NCBI GenBank assembly: GCA_963747555.1
Contig: CAVVFZ010000035.1
Location: 124,001 to 188,000, forward strand
DNA length: 64,000 nucleotides
DNA from: DUZB01 sp963747555
Lineage (GTDB): Bacteria > Desulfobacterota > DSM-4660 > Desulfatiglandales > Desulfatiglandaceae
Direction of reading: 5' to 3'
Part shown: piece by piece, positions 54,594 through 64,000 of the stretch
Layout of the letters: each line of letters starts with the position of its first letter
Position numbering within the stretch: position 1 is the first letter of the stretch
Program-made: the position numbers and the translations under genes
The notes under the pieces: generated by a model
The model's database searches: none
What the model was told of the DNA's origin: nothing
The model's input: the letters and a program-made list of their open reading frames with translations, nothing else

Positions 54594-55306
54594 ATGGCCG
54601 ACTTAACGCTTTCAGTCGTGATTCCCGTATATAATGAATTTAATAGGCTGGAGGCCGTTTTAGACAGAATAAAGGCCGTTCCTCTGAAGAAAGAATTGAT
54701 CATCGTGGACGACTGTTCGACGGACGGAACCCGAGAATTGCTGAAGGAAAAGATCGAGGGTGCAACTGTCAGGGTATATTACCACGAAAAAAACATGGGG
54801 AAAGGGGCTGCATTGCAGACCGGATTTGAACATGTTACAGGGGATATTGTTATTATACAAGATGCCGACCTGGAATATGACCCCATGGAATACGGCAAGG
54901 TGATCAAGCCGATAGTGGATGGAAAGGCCGACGTCGTCTATGGTTCACGTTTCCTGGCGAGCGACTGTCACAGGATTGTCTACTTCTGGCATTTTCTGGG
55001 AAATAAGTTCCTGACGCTTTTGTCCAATATGTTTACGAACCTGAACCTGAGCGATATGGAGACCTGTTATAAAGCCTTCAAGAGGGAAATCATTCAGGGA
55101 ATAAGGATTCAGGAGAATCGATTTGGTTTTGAGCCCGAGATAACAGCCAAGATCGCCAGTCTGCATTGCAGAATTTATGAGGTGGGCGTCTCCTACCACG
55201 GTCGGACCTATGAGGACGGCAAGAAAATCAATGGGAAGATGGGATCATGGCTGCCTACTGCATATCGAGATACAATTTGTCGGTCACAGAAAAATGCAAT
55301 GATTGA
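54594..55306 (+). CDS. dolichyl-phosphate-mannose-synthase-like GT2, one frame break near the end
   Basis: The fold is clear: S-V-V-I-P-V-Y-N-E, I-V-D-D-C-S-T-D-G-T, G-K-G-A-A-L-Q-T-G, Q-D-A-D-L-E-Y-D-P, Y-G-S-R-F-L, D-M-E-T-C-Y-K and R-F-G-F-E-P-E-I-T. This is the polyprenyl-phosphate sugar transferase (DPM1/GtrB-like) type. The frame breaks near 55235, where family members read K-K-I-x-W-K-D-G. In the corrected frame (D-G-I-M-A-A-Y-C-I) the gene ends at 55306, overlapping the next start. It makes a lipid-linked sugar donor for membrane glycosyltransferases such as the one at 55706. Confidence 0.8.
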
Positions 55307-55704
55307 AATCGCGTTCTTGGGTTCTTTTCATACTGCTTCAGATCCTTTTCTTCTGTTTTTTTCTTGTTTCAAACATGCGGTTTTGCAGTGAGGCAAAAAA
55401 CTATTCTTTGACCACCCTTTCAAGAGATGAGGCCATGAAATACAAAGATCGTTTTAAAGGCCTCAGGTGTTTGCTCCCCATGCATGCAAGGATTGGCTAT
55501 TTTACCGATCGGGACCGCAAGGAGTACTTTTTCACCCAGTATAATCTGATCCCGAACGTGATTTTCCCGGGCCGTGAGATGGATTACATATTGGATGATT
55601 TTCAGGATAAAAAGCCTTTATCGTCCATACCCGACAGACCGGGATATGAACGGATTTACAACGATGGGCATGGACTTATTCTGTCCAAGAGGGAGAAAAA
55701 GTGA
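55303..55704 (+). CDS. small membrane-anchored protein of unknown function
   Basis: TTG 55303 overlaps the corrected end of the DPM-like gene. 133 residues: one N-terminal membrane anchor (W-V-L-F-I-L-L-Q-I-L-F-F-C-F-F), then a soluble domain (L-R-C-L-L-P-M-H-A-R-I-G-Y, Y-F-F-T-Q-Y-N-L-I-P-N-V) that I do not recognise. It sits between a lipid-linked sugar synthase and a GT-C-like protein and may assist them, as small proteins next to GT-C genes often do. Confidence 0.55.
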   Translation: MKSRSWVLFILLQILFFCFFLVSNMRFCSEAKNYSLTTLSRDEAMKYKDRFKGLRCLLPMHARIGYFTDRDRKEYFFTQYNLIPNVIFPGREMDYILDDFQDKKPLSSIPDRPGYERIYNDGHGLILSKREKK

Positions 55705-55705
55705 A

Positions 55706-57161
55706 GTGTCCGGAATGATTGCCTTCCTGTTCATAACTTTTGCTGTCGGCTATTTTTTGATTGGTTTGATTTTCAATAAAGACGGAATGTTATTGTTGCC
55801 GTTGAAGCTGTTCCTGTCCTTTCCGTTGGGATTCGGGATTCTCAGCCTTCTTTTGTATGTCTGGCTGTTGGTATGGGGACGCGCTGAACAGCATTATATT
55901 CTGATGGAGGTTGGATTCCTGATCATCACGGGGGGCGCCTATTTCCTCAGGGGACGTCACAGGTCCGTTTATCCCGTCTTGCGCCGGATTTCCTTCTATC
56001 TGCGCGATAATTTGTGGACTCCCTACATTCTTGGGTTGGCGCTCCTTTCCTTTTTCTTTGTGATCAGCGGTCTGTCCTTTATTAAATACAGCCTTTTGTC
56101 GCCCAGCGGGGCATGGGATGCGTGGGCCATGTGGAATATGAAGGCCCGATTCATCATTACGGCGGGAACGCACTGGCGGTCGATTTTTGCACCGGACCTC
56201 GGATGGCTTCATCCCGACTACCCGCTTCTTCTGCCGCTTTCGGTTGTCAGGGGATGGTTGTACACGGGCGATACCTCCGAGGTTGTGCCGATCCTTGTGG
56301 CGCTCATTTTCACCCTTGCAATTCCCGCGCTTCTTTGGGCGGGTCTCAGCAGTATCAACCGGTATGCCGGTCTTATGGGCGGCGCGTTTTTGTTAGGCTC
56401 GACCCGGCTTCTCAGTTTTGGCACGTCCCAAATGGCCGACACTCCCTTATCCGTCTATTATCTGGCGGCTATCATCCTGGTTTATCTGAGCCAACTGCGG
56501 GATCGTTCCTATCTTTTTGCTGCAGGCCTTTTTGCAGGATTCAGCATCTGGACGAAAAATGAAGGATTTCCTTTTGTAATAGCCCTCTTTGTTTCCACAA
56601 TGCTGTGGCTCGCGTTCAAACCGGAGCGAAGGCGCTATTTTTCTAGCATGCTTCCCATGTTGTTAGGGTCTGATCATTGTGCTGGCTGGAGTGTCTTATT
56701 TCAAGCTGACCCTTGCTCCCCCTAACGACATTGTGGGCGGGCAGCCCTGGTTTGCCGCCATCGACAAACTGACTGATCTTGGAAGATATGGAATGATTTG
56801 GCATCATTTCACCGAGAATCTGTCAGACTTTTGCGTGTGGCGCATTGGCTGGCTGGATGAGGTTTTTCCGTGGTATGCCGTTCTCAGCATCCTCCTGGCG
56901 GTGGTCATAAACCCGAGTTGGCCCCCGCCCATGACCATCCCTGCCCTGACGATGGTGTTGCTTTCTCTGTCCTATTTTGTCGTATATCTCGTAACGCCCC
57001 TTGATATTGAATGGCATCTGCAACACTCCCTGGATCGCCTCATGCTCCAGCTGCTACCCCTGGGGGCGTTCATCTATTTCGGTTTCCTTGGTATGGTTAT
57101 CAAGAATCCAAAAACATTGCAGGCGGCTTCGAAGGGTCAGTGTAAGAAAGAACCCGTATAA
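55706..57161 (+). CDS. multi-span membrane glycosyltransferase-like protein (GT-C type), one frame break
   Basis: GTG 55706 lies 11 bases after AGGGAG; ATG 55715 is the alternative. The first part has membrane segments and the loop motif S-G-A-W-D-A-W-A-M-W-N-M-K-A-R, then H-P-D-Y-P-L-L-L-P, a pattern of GT-C/ArnT-like proteins working on lipid-linked sugars. A one-base break near 56670 (S-M-L-P-M-L-L-G then L-I-I-V-L-A-G-V) joins it to the part ending at 57161. Full length about 485 residues. Likely uses the donor made by the DPM-like enzyme; substrate unknown. Confidence 0.65.
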
Positions 57162-57203
57162 ATCGGAACACCCTGCTTATTTGCGTATGAAAGGAAGGTT
57201 GAA

Positions 57204-58535
57204 ATGGATTCGGTATCCATTATCATCATCAACTGGAACGGGGCCAAACATCTCGAAAAGTGCCTTCACTCCATAAATGAACTCGATTATCCTAAAGAGA
57301 GCTACGAGGTTATCATTTTCGATAACGGTTCCGTGGATGATTCCATTGATATTATCAGGAAAGTGTGCCCCGGCGCCAACATTTTGGAAAGTCGTGAAAA
57401 CATCGGGTTTGCACCACCCCACAGGATCGCCGCGGAAGCTGCAAAGGGAGATGTGTTAGCCTTCTTGAACAATGATACCAGGGTAGACAGTCGGTGGATC
57501 AAGGAGGGGATTTCAGTCCTGGACCGTCCCAAAGGGATCGTTTGCTCGGCTTCGAAACTGATGTCGTGGAACGGGAGACATGTGGAATTCAATGGCGGAA
57601 CGCTCCAGTACCTGGGGTATGCGGACCAACTGACCGCGAATGACTTGAAATCCGGAGATGAGATCCTGTTTCCCTGCGGCGGTGCGATGTTTATCCATAA
57701 GGATGTATTCGAGGAAGCGGACTGTTTTGATGACGATTATTTTGCTATTTTTGAGGACGTTGATCTGGGCTGGCGTCTTTGGGTAATGGGTTACCGTGTG
57801 GTAATGGCCCCCGATTCCATCGTGTATCATAGAGGGCACAGCACGTTAGACAGCAAAAAAGAGGCGAAGAAACGGTTTCTCATGCACAGAAATGCATTGA
57901 TGACCATTATCAAGAATTATGATGATGATAACTTGAGGAAAATACTCCCTCTGGCCCTGACGCTGGCAGTCAAGAGGGCGCTTCTTTTTATGAACATTGA
58001 CAAAAAGGGATTTTATTTTTGGGAAAAGCAGCCACCCAGTACCGAGATCCCGCCCAAATATGAGGAAGGATGCTTACACCTCGCTGCATTGGATGATGTT
58101 TTTGAGTCATTCCGGAGCCTTGGAAAAAAGAGAGCGGCCGTCCAGAAGAACAGGAGAAGGGATGATCGTGATATCTTCAAACTCTTTAAAGATCCTTTCA
58201 GAAACATCATGGGATACAGTGAATATCTGTGGGCCGAAAGTTCATTGTTCGGAAGGTTTTCCCTGAACGAAGTTTTCGAATGCAGCAAAGAATACAAGAA
58301 GAGAATAGACGAAGGAATATGGCATGCGGAGAAGAGATTGGAGGCATTACAGAAGCTTGCAGAAAGGGAAATGCTCTCTCATGGGGTTGCCGTTGAGGGA
58401 ACTACCGAGACAAGGCATCTTTTTGGGAAATTCACAAGAGCTTTGCTCAAGGAAGGACCTCCTGCAACTTTTAAGAAATCATGTGGTTACATGGCAAGAA
58501 ATCTGGGCCATTGGTTGAAGTACAGAATTTGGTAG
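57204..58535 (+). CDS. GT2-family glycosyltransferase
   Basis: AGGAAGG precedes ATG 57204. 443 residues: I-I-I-I-N-W-N-G, I-I-F-D-N-G-S-V-D-D-S, N-I-G-F-A, F-L-N-N-D-T-R-V-D, G-G-A-M-F-I and F-E-D-V-D-L-G-W-R, all standard for rhamnosyltransferase-type GT2. After residue 265 there is a helical, charged tail. It resembles domain 1 of the double enzyme at 52201. Confidence 0.9.
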   Translation: MDSVSIIIINWNGAKHLEKCLHSINELDYPKESYEVIIFDNGSVDDSIDIIRKVCPGANILESRENIGFAPPHRIAAEAAKGDVLAFLNNDTRVDSRWIKEGISVLDRPKGIVCSASKLMSWNGRHVEFNGGTLQYLGYADQLTANDLKSGDEILFPCGGAMFIHKDVFEEADCFDDDYFAIFEDVDLGWRLWVMGYRVVMAPDSIVYHRGHSTLDSKKEAKKRFLMHRNALMTIIKNYDDDNLRKILPLALTLAVKRALLFMNIDKKGFYFWEKQPPSTEIPPKYEEGCLHLAALDDVFESFRSLGKKRAAVQKNRRRDDRDIFKLFKDPFRNIMGYSEYLWAESSLFGRFSLNEVFECSKEYKKRIDEGIWHAEKRLEALQKLAEREMLSHGVAVEGTTETRHLFGKFTRALLKEGPPATFKKSCGYMARNLGHWLKYRIW

Positions 58536-58611
58536 CAAGTTCCGCGTAAAAAGCTTCATAAAGAAATTTGTTCCATAAAAATATTCTTCATTCTAAATCG
58601 GGTGACAGGTT

Positions 58612-60054
58612 TTGGTATTCAGTTCCGTAACTTTTCTTTTTTATTTTTTGCCGTTTGTTCTTCTTTTTTATTTTGTTCTACCCTTCAGAAATGTCTTTCT
58701 GCTGGCGGCAAGCTTGTTTTTCTATGCCTGGGGGGAAGTGAACTATGTTCTCGTGCTTCTCTTCTCCATTTTGGTGAACTATGCCTGCGGCATTCTTATC
58801 GAAAAGCAATCTTCCTTTTCCGCCAGGCGGTTTGTCCTCATTCTGGGGGTGGTTATAAACATCGGATCCATCTGTTTTTTCAAGTACACCAACTTTCTGG
58901 TGGCAAATCTAAACCATATTTTATCCTGGTTTCACGTCTCCCCCGTTTCCCTGGAGCATAATCATCTTCCGCTGGGGATTTCTTTTTTTACCTTCCAGGC
59001 GATTTCCTATCTTATCGATGTTTACAGGCGGACTTGCAGGGCTGAAAACAATCCATTGACTCTTGGGCTGTACATCTCCATGTTTCCGCAACTGGTTGCG
59101 GGACCGATTGTGCGTTTCAACGAAATTGCGGAACAGCTTCACCAACGTTCTATCAATAGTGAAAAATTCGCCCAGGGAGTGCGTCGCTTTGTGGTAGGTC
59201 TGGGACAGAAAGTCATTATCGCCAATGCTCTGGCGGTTCCTGCCGATGCCATTTTTTCTTTGCCGCCTGGAAACCTGACAACCGCCATCGCCTGGACAGG
59301 CGCCGCATCCTATACGCTCCAGATCTATTTTGATTTTGCCGGATATTCCAGCATGGCCATCGGTCTCGGTCTTATGTTCGGTTTTACGCTTCCCGAAAAT
59401 TTTAATTATCCCTATATCTCCAGATCCATCACGGAGTTCTGGCGACGTTGGCACATGTCGTTGTCCGGGTGGTTTCGAGATTACCTCTATATTCCTCTTG
59501 GAGGAAACCGGCTTGGCGTAGGCAGGACCTATCTGAACCTGATTATTGTATTTTTTCTCTGCGGTCTGTGGCATGGGGCGAGCTGGACCTTTGTGGTGTG
59601 GGGACTTTTCCATGGCGCTTTTTTAGTGCTGGAAAGAATTGGTTTGGGAAAAGGGCTTGCCCGGACCTGGAGACCCTTTTGTCACCTTTATGCAATGGTT
59701 GTAGTGATAGTGGGATGGACCTTTTTCCGTGCGGATAATTTTGACGTTGCCGCCGCCTTTATTGCCGCAATGGCGGGTTTCGGGAAAGGGAACGGCATCG
59801 TGACCCATTTGTGGCAATTCCTGGATCGTGAAGTAATTCTGGCCCTTATTTTCGGAAGCATCGGGGCTGCCCCTATCATTCCGCTGATAAAACGGTGGCT
59901 GATACGGATAGATCTCGGCTCGGTATGGAAGTACGGTGCAACCCCATTCTTCCAGAGGAGCGTTGAGGCGGTGTCTCTCTCTCTGATCCTCTTTCTGGTC
60001 ATCGCCAATCTGGCTGCGAAAACGCATAACCCGTTTATCTATTTCCGGTTCTGA
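58612..60054 (+). CDS. MBOAT-family O-acyltransferase (AlgI-like)
   Basis: TTG 58612 is chosen because the family begins with M-V-F-S-S-x-x-F-L-F-x-F-L-P, which is exactly the sequence from that codon. 480 residues with about ten membrane segments. F-W-R-R-W-H-M-S-L-S-x-W-F-R-D-Y-L-Y-I-P-L-G-G-N-R and the active-site His in L-W-H-G-A are present. AlgI-type proteins move acetyl groups across the membrane for O-acetylation of exopolysaccharide, with an SGNH partner; that partner is the next gene (24 bases on). Confidence 0.93.
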   Translation: MVFSSVTFLFYFLPFVLLFYFVLPFRNVFLLAASLFFYAWGEVNYVLVLLFSILVNYACGILIEKQSSFSARRFVLILGVVINIGSICFFKYTNFLVANLNHILSWFHVSPVSLEHNHLPLGISFFTFQAISYLIDVYRRTCRAENNPLTLGLYISMFPQLVAGPIVRFNEIAEQLHQRSINSEKFAQGVRRFVVGLGQKVIIANALAVPADAIFSLPPGNLTTAIAWTGAASYTLQIYFDFAGYSSMAIGLGLMFGFTLPENFNYPYISRSITEFWRRWHMSLSGWFRDYLYIPLGGNRLGVGRTYLNLIIVFFLCGLWHGASWTFVVWGLFHGAFLVLERIGLGKGLARTWRPFCHLYAMVVVIVGWTFFRADNFDVAAAFIAAMAGFGKGNGIVTHLWQFLDREVILALIFGSIGAAPIIPLIKRWLIRIDLGSVWKYGATPFFQRSVEAVSLSLILFLVIANLAAKTHNPFIYFRF

Positions 60055-60078
60055 CAGATTGGTTGAGAAAGGTTTCAC

Positions 60079-61656
60079 ATGGTTCGCTTCTTCGATTATC
60101 TATTGATAGGAATTTTTCTGACGGCCATCTATCTCCCCGTGGCGGTTCAGTTTACGGGTAAGGAGCCGGCCGTTTCCGAAGAGGAAAAACGGCAATTGGT
60201 CCAATTCCCGGAAAGGCCCGCTTCTTTCAAGGAAGTTCTCGGTTTCCCTCAGGCTTTTACCTCCTATGCGGATGACCGGTTCGGGCTTAGAAGGATGTTT
60301 CTGCATCTTGGCAGCAGGTTACGTTGGATACTGGGCTTGAAAATATCTCCCACCGTCCTGATCGGGAAGAACGGGTGGTTGTATTTAGGCCAGCACGACA
60401 ATGTCATAGATCAGTTTCGGGGAATAGACGTGTTCAGCAGGGACGAACTGGTTTCCTGGGTCCAGAGGATGGTTTCCAGACGCGATTGGCTGCGGGAAAG
60501 AGGAATCCCGTTTATTCTTGTCGTGGCGCCCAACAAACACACCATCTACCCCGAGTATTTGCCGATTCGTGTCGGAAACGTCCTGGGAAAAACTCCTCTT
60601 GATCAATTGGCGGAATATATCGCCGCCGCCCATACCGATCTGGATTTTGTTGATTTAAGGGGCCCTTTATTGGCTGCCAAGAAGGAGTACAGGGTTTTTT
60701 ATAAGACAGATTCCCACTGGAACAATATGGGCGGATTTGTAGGATATGAAGAGATTATGAAACACGTAAGGGGCTATTTCCCTGAAGTGAAATCTTTGAC
60801 GCTGAATGATTTTTCTATTAAAGAAGGCATGATGTACGAGGGTGGCCTTACGCAAATGATCAATTTGAAAGGGAAGATTGGCGAAACCTGGCCTTTTTTC
60901 AGCCCGAATTTCAGTTCGCATATTCTCAGTGATAAGGCAACCGGGCAGAAAGGTCCATCTGAGCGTGTCGATATCGAGACAGACCTTGATGACATGCCCA
61001 AGGCGCTTATCTTCTCCGATTCCTTTATGATAGCCATGAAGCCCTATTTCGCTGAAACCTTCCATCGCCTTGTCATCGTTCCCAACAAAGGCCTCACATT
61101 CGATCCGGCCCTGATAGAAAAAGAAAAGCCGGACATTGTGATTTATGAACTGGTGGAACGACTCATTAGAAATGAGATGCAGGATGATAGGACAGTGCTG
61201 AACAGAATTTCCCAGCCGGTCTTGGATGAGATTGTGGGGAGTGCGGGGACCCGGATGAAGAACATCCGGTTCGGGGATGGATTCGTTCTGCTCGGGTCGA
61301 GAGTGCTCGATTCCAAAAAAGGAAAAACAGTGCAACTCGTCTGGAGAAGTCTCAAGAAGCAGTCTTTGTCCTATAGCAATGCGATTCATCTTGTGAACAA
61401 GGAAGGAAAGGCCGTTTCTTACTTCGATTATCTCCAGAATAACGGCCAAACAGTTGTCAATCCGGGGGATACATGGCTCGATGAGGTCCATATTCCCGGA
61501 TCATATATGAAGGACATATCAACCATCGGCATTGGAATCTATTCAAGAAAGGATGGCGAGTCTGTTTTGCTGCCCATAGACCGGGGTCCGAGAGACTTGG
61601 GTGGAAAACGCCTTTTGATCCCTTTGCCATTAAAGCCGGAACCCCCAACCCCGTAA
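60079..61656 (+). CDS. SGNH-hydrolase-like acetyltransferase (AlgJ/AlgX-like)
   Basis: 525 residues with an N-terminal membrane anchor or uncleaved signal (Y-L-L-I-G-I-F-L-T-A-I-Y-L). Motifs: G-W-L-Y-L-G (AlgX-type), T-D-S-H-W-N (Asp211/His213 of the catalytic triad) and I-F-S-D-S-F (likely nucleophile Ser315). AlgJ/AlgX O-acetylate a polysaccharide in the periplasm using acetyl groups supplied by AlgI-like proteins. The C-terminal ~150 residues are a beta-rich domain as in AlgX carbohydrate-binding modules. Paired with the MBOAT gene. Confidence 0.9.
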   Translation: MVRFFDYLLIGIFLTAIYLPVAVQFTGKEPAVSEEEKRQLVQFPERPASFKEVLGFPQAFTSYADDRFGLRRMFLHLGSRLRWILGLKISPTVLIGKNGWLYLGQHDNVIDQFRGIDVFSRDELVSWVQRMVSRRDWLRERGIPFILVVAPNKHTIYPEYLPIRVGNVLGKTPLDQLAEYIAAAHTDLDFVDLRGPLLAAKKEYRVFYKTDSHWNNMGGFVGYEEIMKHVRGYFPEVKSLTLNDFSIKEGMMYEGGLTQMINLKGKIGETWPFFSPNFSSHILSDKATGQKGPSERVDIETDLDDMPKALIFSDSFMIAMKPYFAETFHRLVIVPNKGLTFDPALIEKEKPDIVIYELVERLIRNEMQDDRTVLNRISQPVLDEIVGSAGTRMKNIRFGDGFVLLGSRVLDSKKGKTVQLVWRSLKKQSLSYSNAIHLVNKEGKAVSYFDYLQNNGQTVVNPGDTWLDEVHIPGSYMKDISTIGIGIYSRKDGESVLLPIDRGPRDLGGKRLLIPLPLKPEPPTP

Positions 61657-61673
61657 AGCCTGTTTGGTTTCCT

Positions 61674-64000
61674 ATGTACCTTACCAGATTTGCCATTGAA
61701 AGACCGATTGTTGTCCGGATGGTCCTGATTCTTATTGTGATTTTCGGGTTGTACAGCTATGGGAAAATGCCCAAGTATCTGGACCCGGATATTACGGTAG
61801 GGGAAGGGATTATTTATACGATCTGTCCCGGATTTTCCCCGGAAGAAATGGAAAAACTGGTGACCAAGAAAATTGAAGATGAACTGGAGGGTATATCGGA
61901 TATCAGGCGATTTGAATCAAGGTCGTTTGAAAGTACCTCCAGGATTCATGTTTTTTTTAATACGGATCTTTCTGAATATGAAATCGATCAGGCCATGCAG
62001 GAGGTCCGGAATGCCGTAGACAGTGTGAATGACCTGCCGGAAGAGGCCGAGGCGCCCAAAGTGATCGAGATCGATCTGGCCATCTTTCCGGTCTGCATGG
62101 TGGGCTTGGCCGGAAAGCTCCCGGTCATGCAGCTTCAGGATATCGCGAAAGAGATCTCGGACACGCTTGAAACCATTGAAGGGGTATCCAGCGTGGATAT
62201 CGTGGGGGACAGGGAAAATGAAATCTGGGTGGAACTGAATCCCCATCGTATGTCTGCCTACGGTGTCACCATTCCCGAGATAGCCAACGCCATCGCCGGT
62301 CGCGCCCGGAATCTTCCCGGGGGTTCCCTGGAAATGGGGGATCACGAGATGGCCATCCGGATGCTGGGTGAACCGTCCGCTCCAGAGAATCTGGGAAACA
62401 TCGTCCTCAAAAGCTCCGATGCGGGCACGGTGTATCTCCGAGACATTGCAAAAATTACTCCTACCCTGGAAAGGCCTTCCACACTTACCTTTATTGACAA
62501 CAAGCCAGCCCTGGTGCTATCCGTAAAAAGGAAGAAAAAGACCAACGTGATCCAGATCGTGGATGATGTCAAAAGGCTCATAAAAGATATTCCGTCACAG
62601 TATCCGGGCTTGAAGACCACGCTCTATTTTGATCAATCGATGGAGATCAAAAAACGCATCAAGGAGCTTGAGACCAATGCGTTTTTTGGAGTTGTTCTGG
62701 TGTTTATTATCCTCTGGGCGGCCATGGGATTTCGAAACGCCATTTTCGCTTCCATCGGCATTCCGGTTGCCTTTTTTCTCACCTTCATCATCATGCATGC
62801 CTGCGGTCTGTCTATCAATGGCCTGACCCTCTTCGGCCTGATTCTGGTTCTTGGAATCCTTGTGGATGATGCTATCGTAGTGCTTGAGAATATTTTTCGC
62901 CATCTGGAGAAGGGAAAACCGGTTGTAAAGGCCATCCTGGATGGCTGCCGTCAGGTACTGGCGCCGGTTTTGGCCTCTGTAAGCACGACTATGGTTGCTT
63001 TCGTTCCCATCCTGATTATGGTGGGGGGAATTATCGGCCGTTATCTGTCGGGTTTGCCCAAGGTGATTGTTTTTGCCCTGGCGGCATCCCTCTTTGAAGT
63101 CTTCTTTATGCTCCCTTCCCATGTGGCGGAATTTACGCCCAGCGACATAGCAACGAGGGTTTTGAAGCGGAGATTCGATCTGTTTCGTTATTTTCGCAGG
63201 ATCTATTTCCCCTTTTTAAAAATAATTCTTCAGCACCGTTATCTTTCCGTGTTGTTCATAGTGATTTCGACCTGCCTTGCCTTCTTTCTCTATTTTCAGA
63301 CCGATTTTATTATGTTTCCCAAAAGCGACGTGTTCCCCAGGTTCAATATCTGCTACGATCTTCCGGCGGGGTCGAGTCTCGAGAAGAACAAGCAGGTGCT
63401 CATGGCCCTTTCCGACCTGATAGAAAAGAAGATCGGGCCGGATCTTGAGGCGCCCATTGCCGTTGCGGGAATGAAAGAGATCAATTACGAACCGGTCATC
63501 GGGAGGCATTATGGGATTCTCAATGTGATTCTGAAAGGAAAAGGCGAAAGAAAGCATTCTATCGTGGAACTCATGGAGGGGGTTAGGAACGAAGTGGAAA
63601 CCCTTCTTCACAAAATGGGCGCCACCGCCATTGTGATGGAAAGGCTTATCGAGGGCCCGCCCGTGGGCGCTGATGTGGACCTGAAGATTCAAGCGGTCGA
63701 CTGGGAGAGCGCCGCCGCCATTTCGCGGCGTTTGAAAAAGGAATTAAAAAAATATCCCGGTATCGTCGATATACAGGATGACTTTTCCAGAGAAAAGCAG
63801 TTCATGGAGATCACCATTGATGAAGCAAGGGCGAAGATGGCCGGGATTGATCAGAACCATCTGGTCATGGCTGTTCAGTCCGCATTTCACGGAATGAAGG
63901 TGGGGACCTACAACGAAGGGGACCGCACACAGGACATTAAGCTAAAATATCTTCCTGAATACAGGCGTGATTTTGATGATCTGGTAAATTTGAAAATAAA
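61674..64000 (+). CDS. RND-family efflux transporter, 3' partial
   Basis: ATG 61674 is the first start; the frame is open to the window end, giving the first ~775 of an expected ~1000 residues. It opens F-A-I-E-R-P-I-V-V-R-M-V-L-I-L and has the porter-domain motif P-G-F-S-P-E-E-M-E and the TM4 motif G-I-L-V-D-D-A-I-V-V-L-E-N that holds the proton-relay aspartates. This is the AcrB/HAE-1-like branch. It starts 18 bases after the AlgX-like gene and may be in the same operon. Substrate unknown; a glycan or lipid is possible by context. Confidence 0.92.
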   Translation, partial: MYLTRFAIERPIVVRMVLILIVIFGLYSYGKMPKYLDPDITVGEGIIYTICPGFSPEEMEKLVTKKIEDELEGISDIRRFESRSFESTSRIHVFFNTDLSEYEIDQAMQEVRNAVDSVNDLPEEAEAPKVIEIDLAIFPVCMVGLAGKLPVMQLQDIAKEISDTLETIEGVSSVDIVGDRENEIWVELNPHRMSAYGVTIPEIANAIAGRARNLPGGSLEMGDHEMAIRMLGEPSAPENLGNIVLKSSDAGTVYLRDIAKITPTLERPSTLTFIDNKPALVLSVKRKKKTNVIQIVDDVKRLIKDIPSQYPGLKTTLYFDQSMEIKKRIKELETNAFFGVVLVFIILWAAMGFRNAIFASIGIPVAFFLTFIIMHACGLSINGLTLFGLILVLGILVDDAIVVLENIFRHLEKGKPVVKAILDGCRQVLAPVLASVSTTMVAFVPILIMVGGIIGRYLSGLPKVIVFALAASLFEVFFMLPSHVAEFTPSDIATRVLKRRFDLFRYFRRIYFPFLKIILQHRYLSVLFIVISTCLAFFLYFQTDFIMFPKSDVFPRFNICYDLPAGSSLEKNKQVLMALSDLIEKKIGPDLEAPIAVAGMKEINYEPVIGRHYGILNVILKGKGERKHSIVELMEGVRNEVETLLHKMGATAIVMERLIEGPPVGADVDLKIQAVDWESAAAISRRLKKELKKYPGIVDIQDDFSREKQFMEITIDEARAKMAGIDQNHLVMAVQSAFHGMKVGTYNEGDRTQDIKLKYLPEYRRDFDDLVNLKI

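Noticed and set aside
60667..61491. 274-codon minus-strand open frame
   Set aside because: Antisense to the AlgX-like gene, which has its triad motifs on the plus strand.
1..64000. CRISPR array, tRNA or rRNA genes
   Set aside because: No regularly spaced repeats, cloverleaf-like segments or ribosomal RNA signatures were noticed on either strand.

Overview
The window looks like a piece of a Gram-negative anaerobe-type bacterial chromosome, most likely deltaproteobacterial (Desulfobacterota). This rests on gene content only: Wzm/Wzt-type glycan export, LolA- and LolCDE-like proteins, beta-barrel and RND proteins (all needing an outer membrane), and exported families I associate with that group. 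No rRNA, tRNA or CRISPR array was seen. Base composition is balanced overall, apart from a visibly A/T-rich stretch at about 33.0-35.1 kb.

Layout. (1) 0-6.6 kb: a membrane/TPR protein cut by the window start, a secreted double CAP-domain protein, and three small exported proteins whose reading frames are shredded; the block ends at a strong intrinsic terminator (6702-6754). (2) 6.9-18.4 kb: a surface-glycan cluster with wzm/wzt ABC export genes, three methyltransferases, glycosyltransferases, a radical SAM/SPASM protein, a GNAT protein and a PIG-L deacetylase-glycosyltransferase fusion. (3) 18.5-33.9 kb: a compact lipid/polyketide-type operon containing two FabF-like ketosynthases, a DarB-like KAS III, an acyl carrier protein, an acyltransferase, enoyl-CoA hydratase and 3-hydroxyacyl-CoA dehydrogenase homologues, a LolCDE-like ABC exporter, a LolA-like carrier, a beta-barrel protein, FabI, a DarA-like protein and an LpxL-like acyltransferase. 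An IS630-type element sits inside it. (4) 34.0-42.8 kb: an acyltransferase-3 protein, then a minus-strand operon (two condensation-domain-like acyltransferases, a sulfotransferase, a UDP-glycosyltransferase), then a plus-strand papain-like protease and a second sulfotransferase. (5) 43.5-61.7 kb: a second glycan cluster with GDP-fucose synthase, many GT2 enzymes, large membrane proteins of glycosyltransferase-C type, and an AlgI/AlgX-like O-acetylation pair. (6) 61.7 kb to the end: an RND transporter, truncated by the window.

How it may work together. The most interesting block is 18.5-42.8 kb. It reads as a dedicated pathway that builds an acyl chain on its own ACP. The chain would be reduced by beta-oxidation-type enzymes plus FabI, possibly joined or cyclised by DarB/DarA-like proteins, and decorated with sugar, acyl and sulfate groups. 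Its own Lol-like machinery would then carry it to the outer membrane. The nearest known logic is a mixture of dialkylresorcinol/aryl-polyene clusters and mycobacterial sulfolipid tailoring; the product is inference.

Many genes in 1-11.8 kb, 16.4-18.1 kb and 46-56.7 kb carry single-base frame breaks, while 18.5-46 kb is nearly clean apart from the transposase. The breaks may be sequence errors or real decay, so affected genes are given as full spans with the breaks described.
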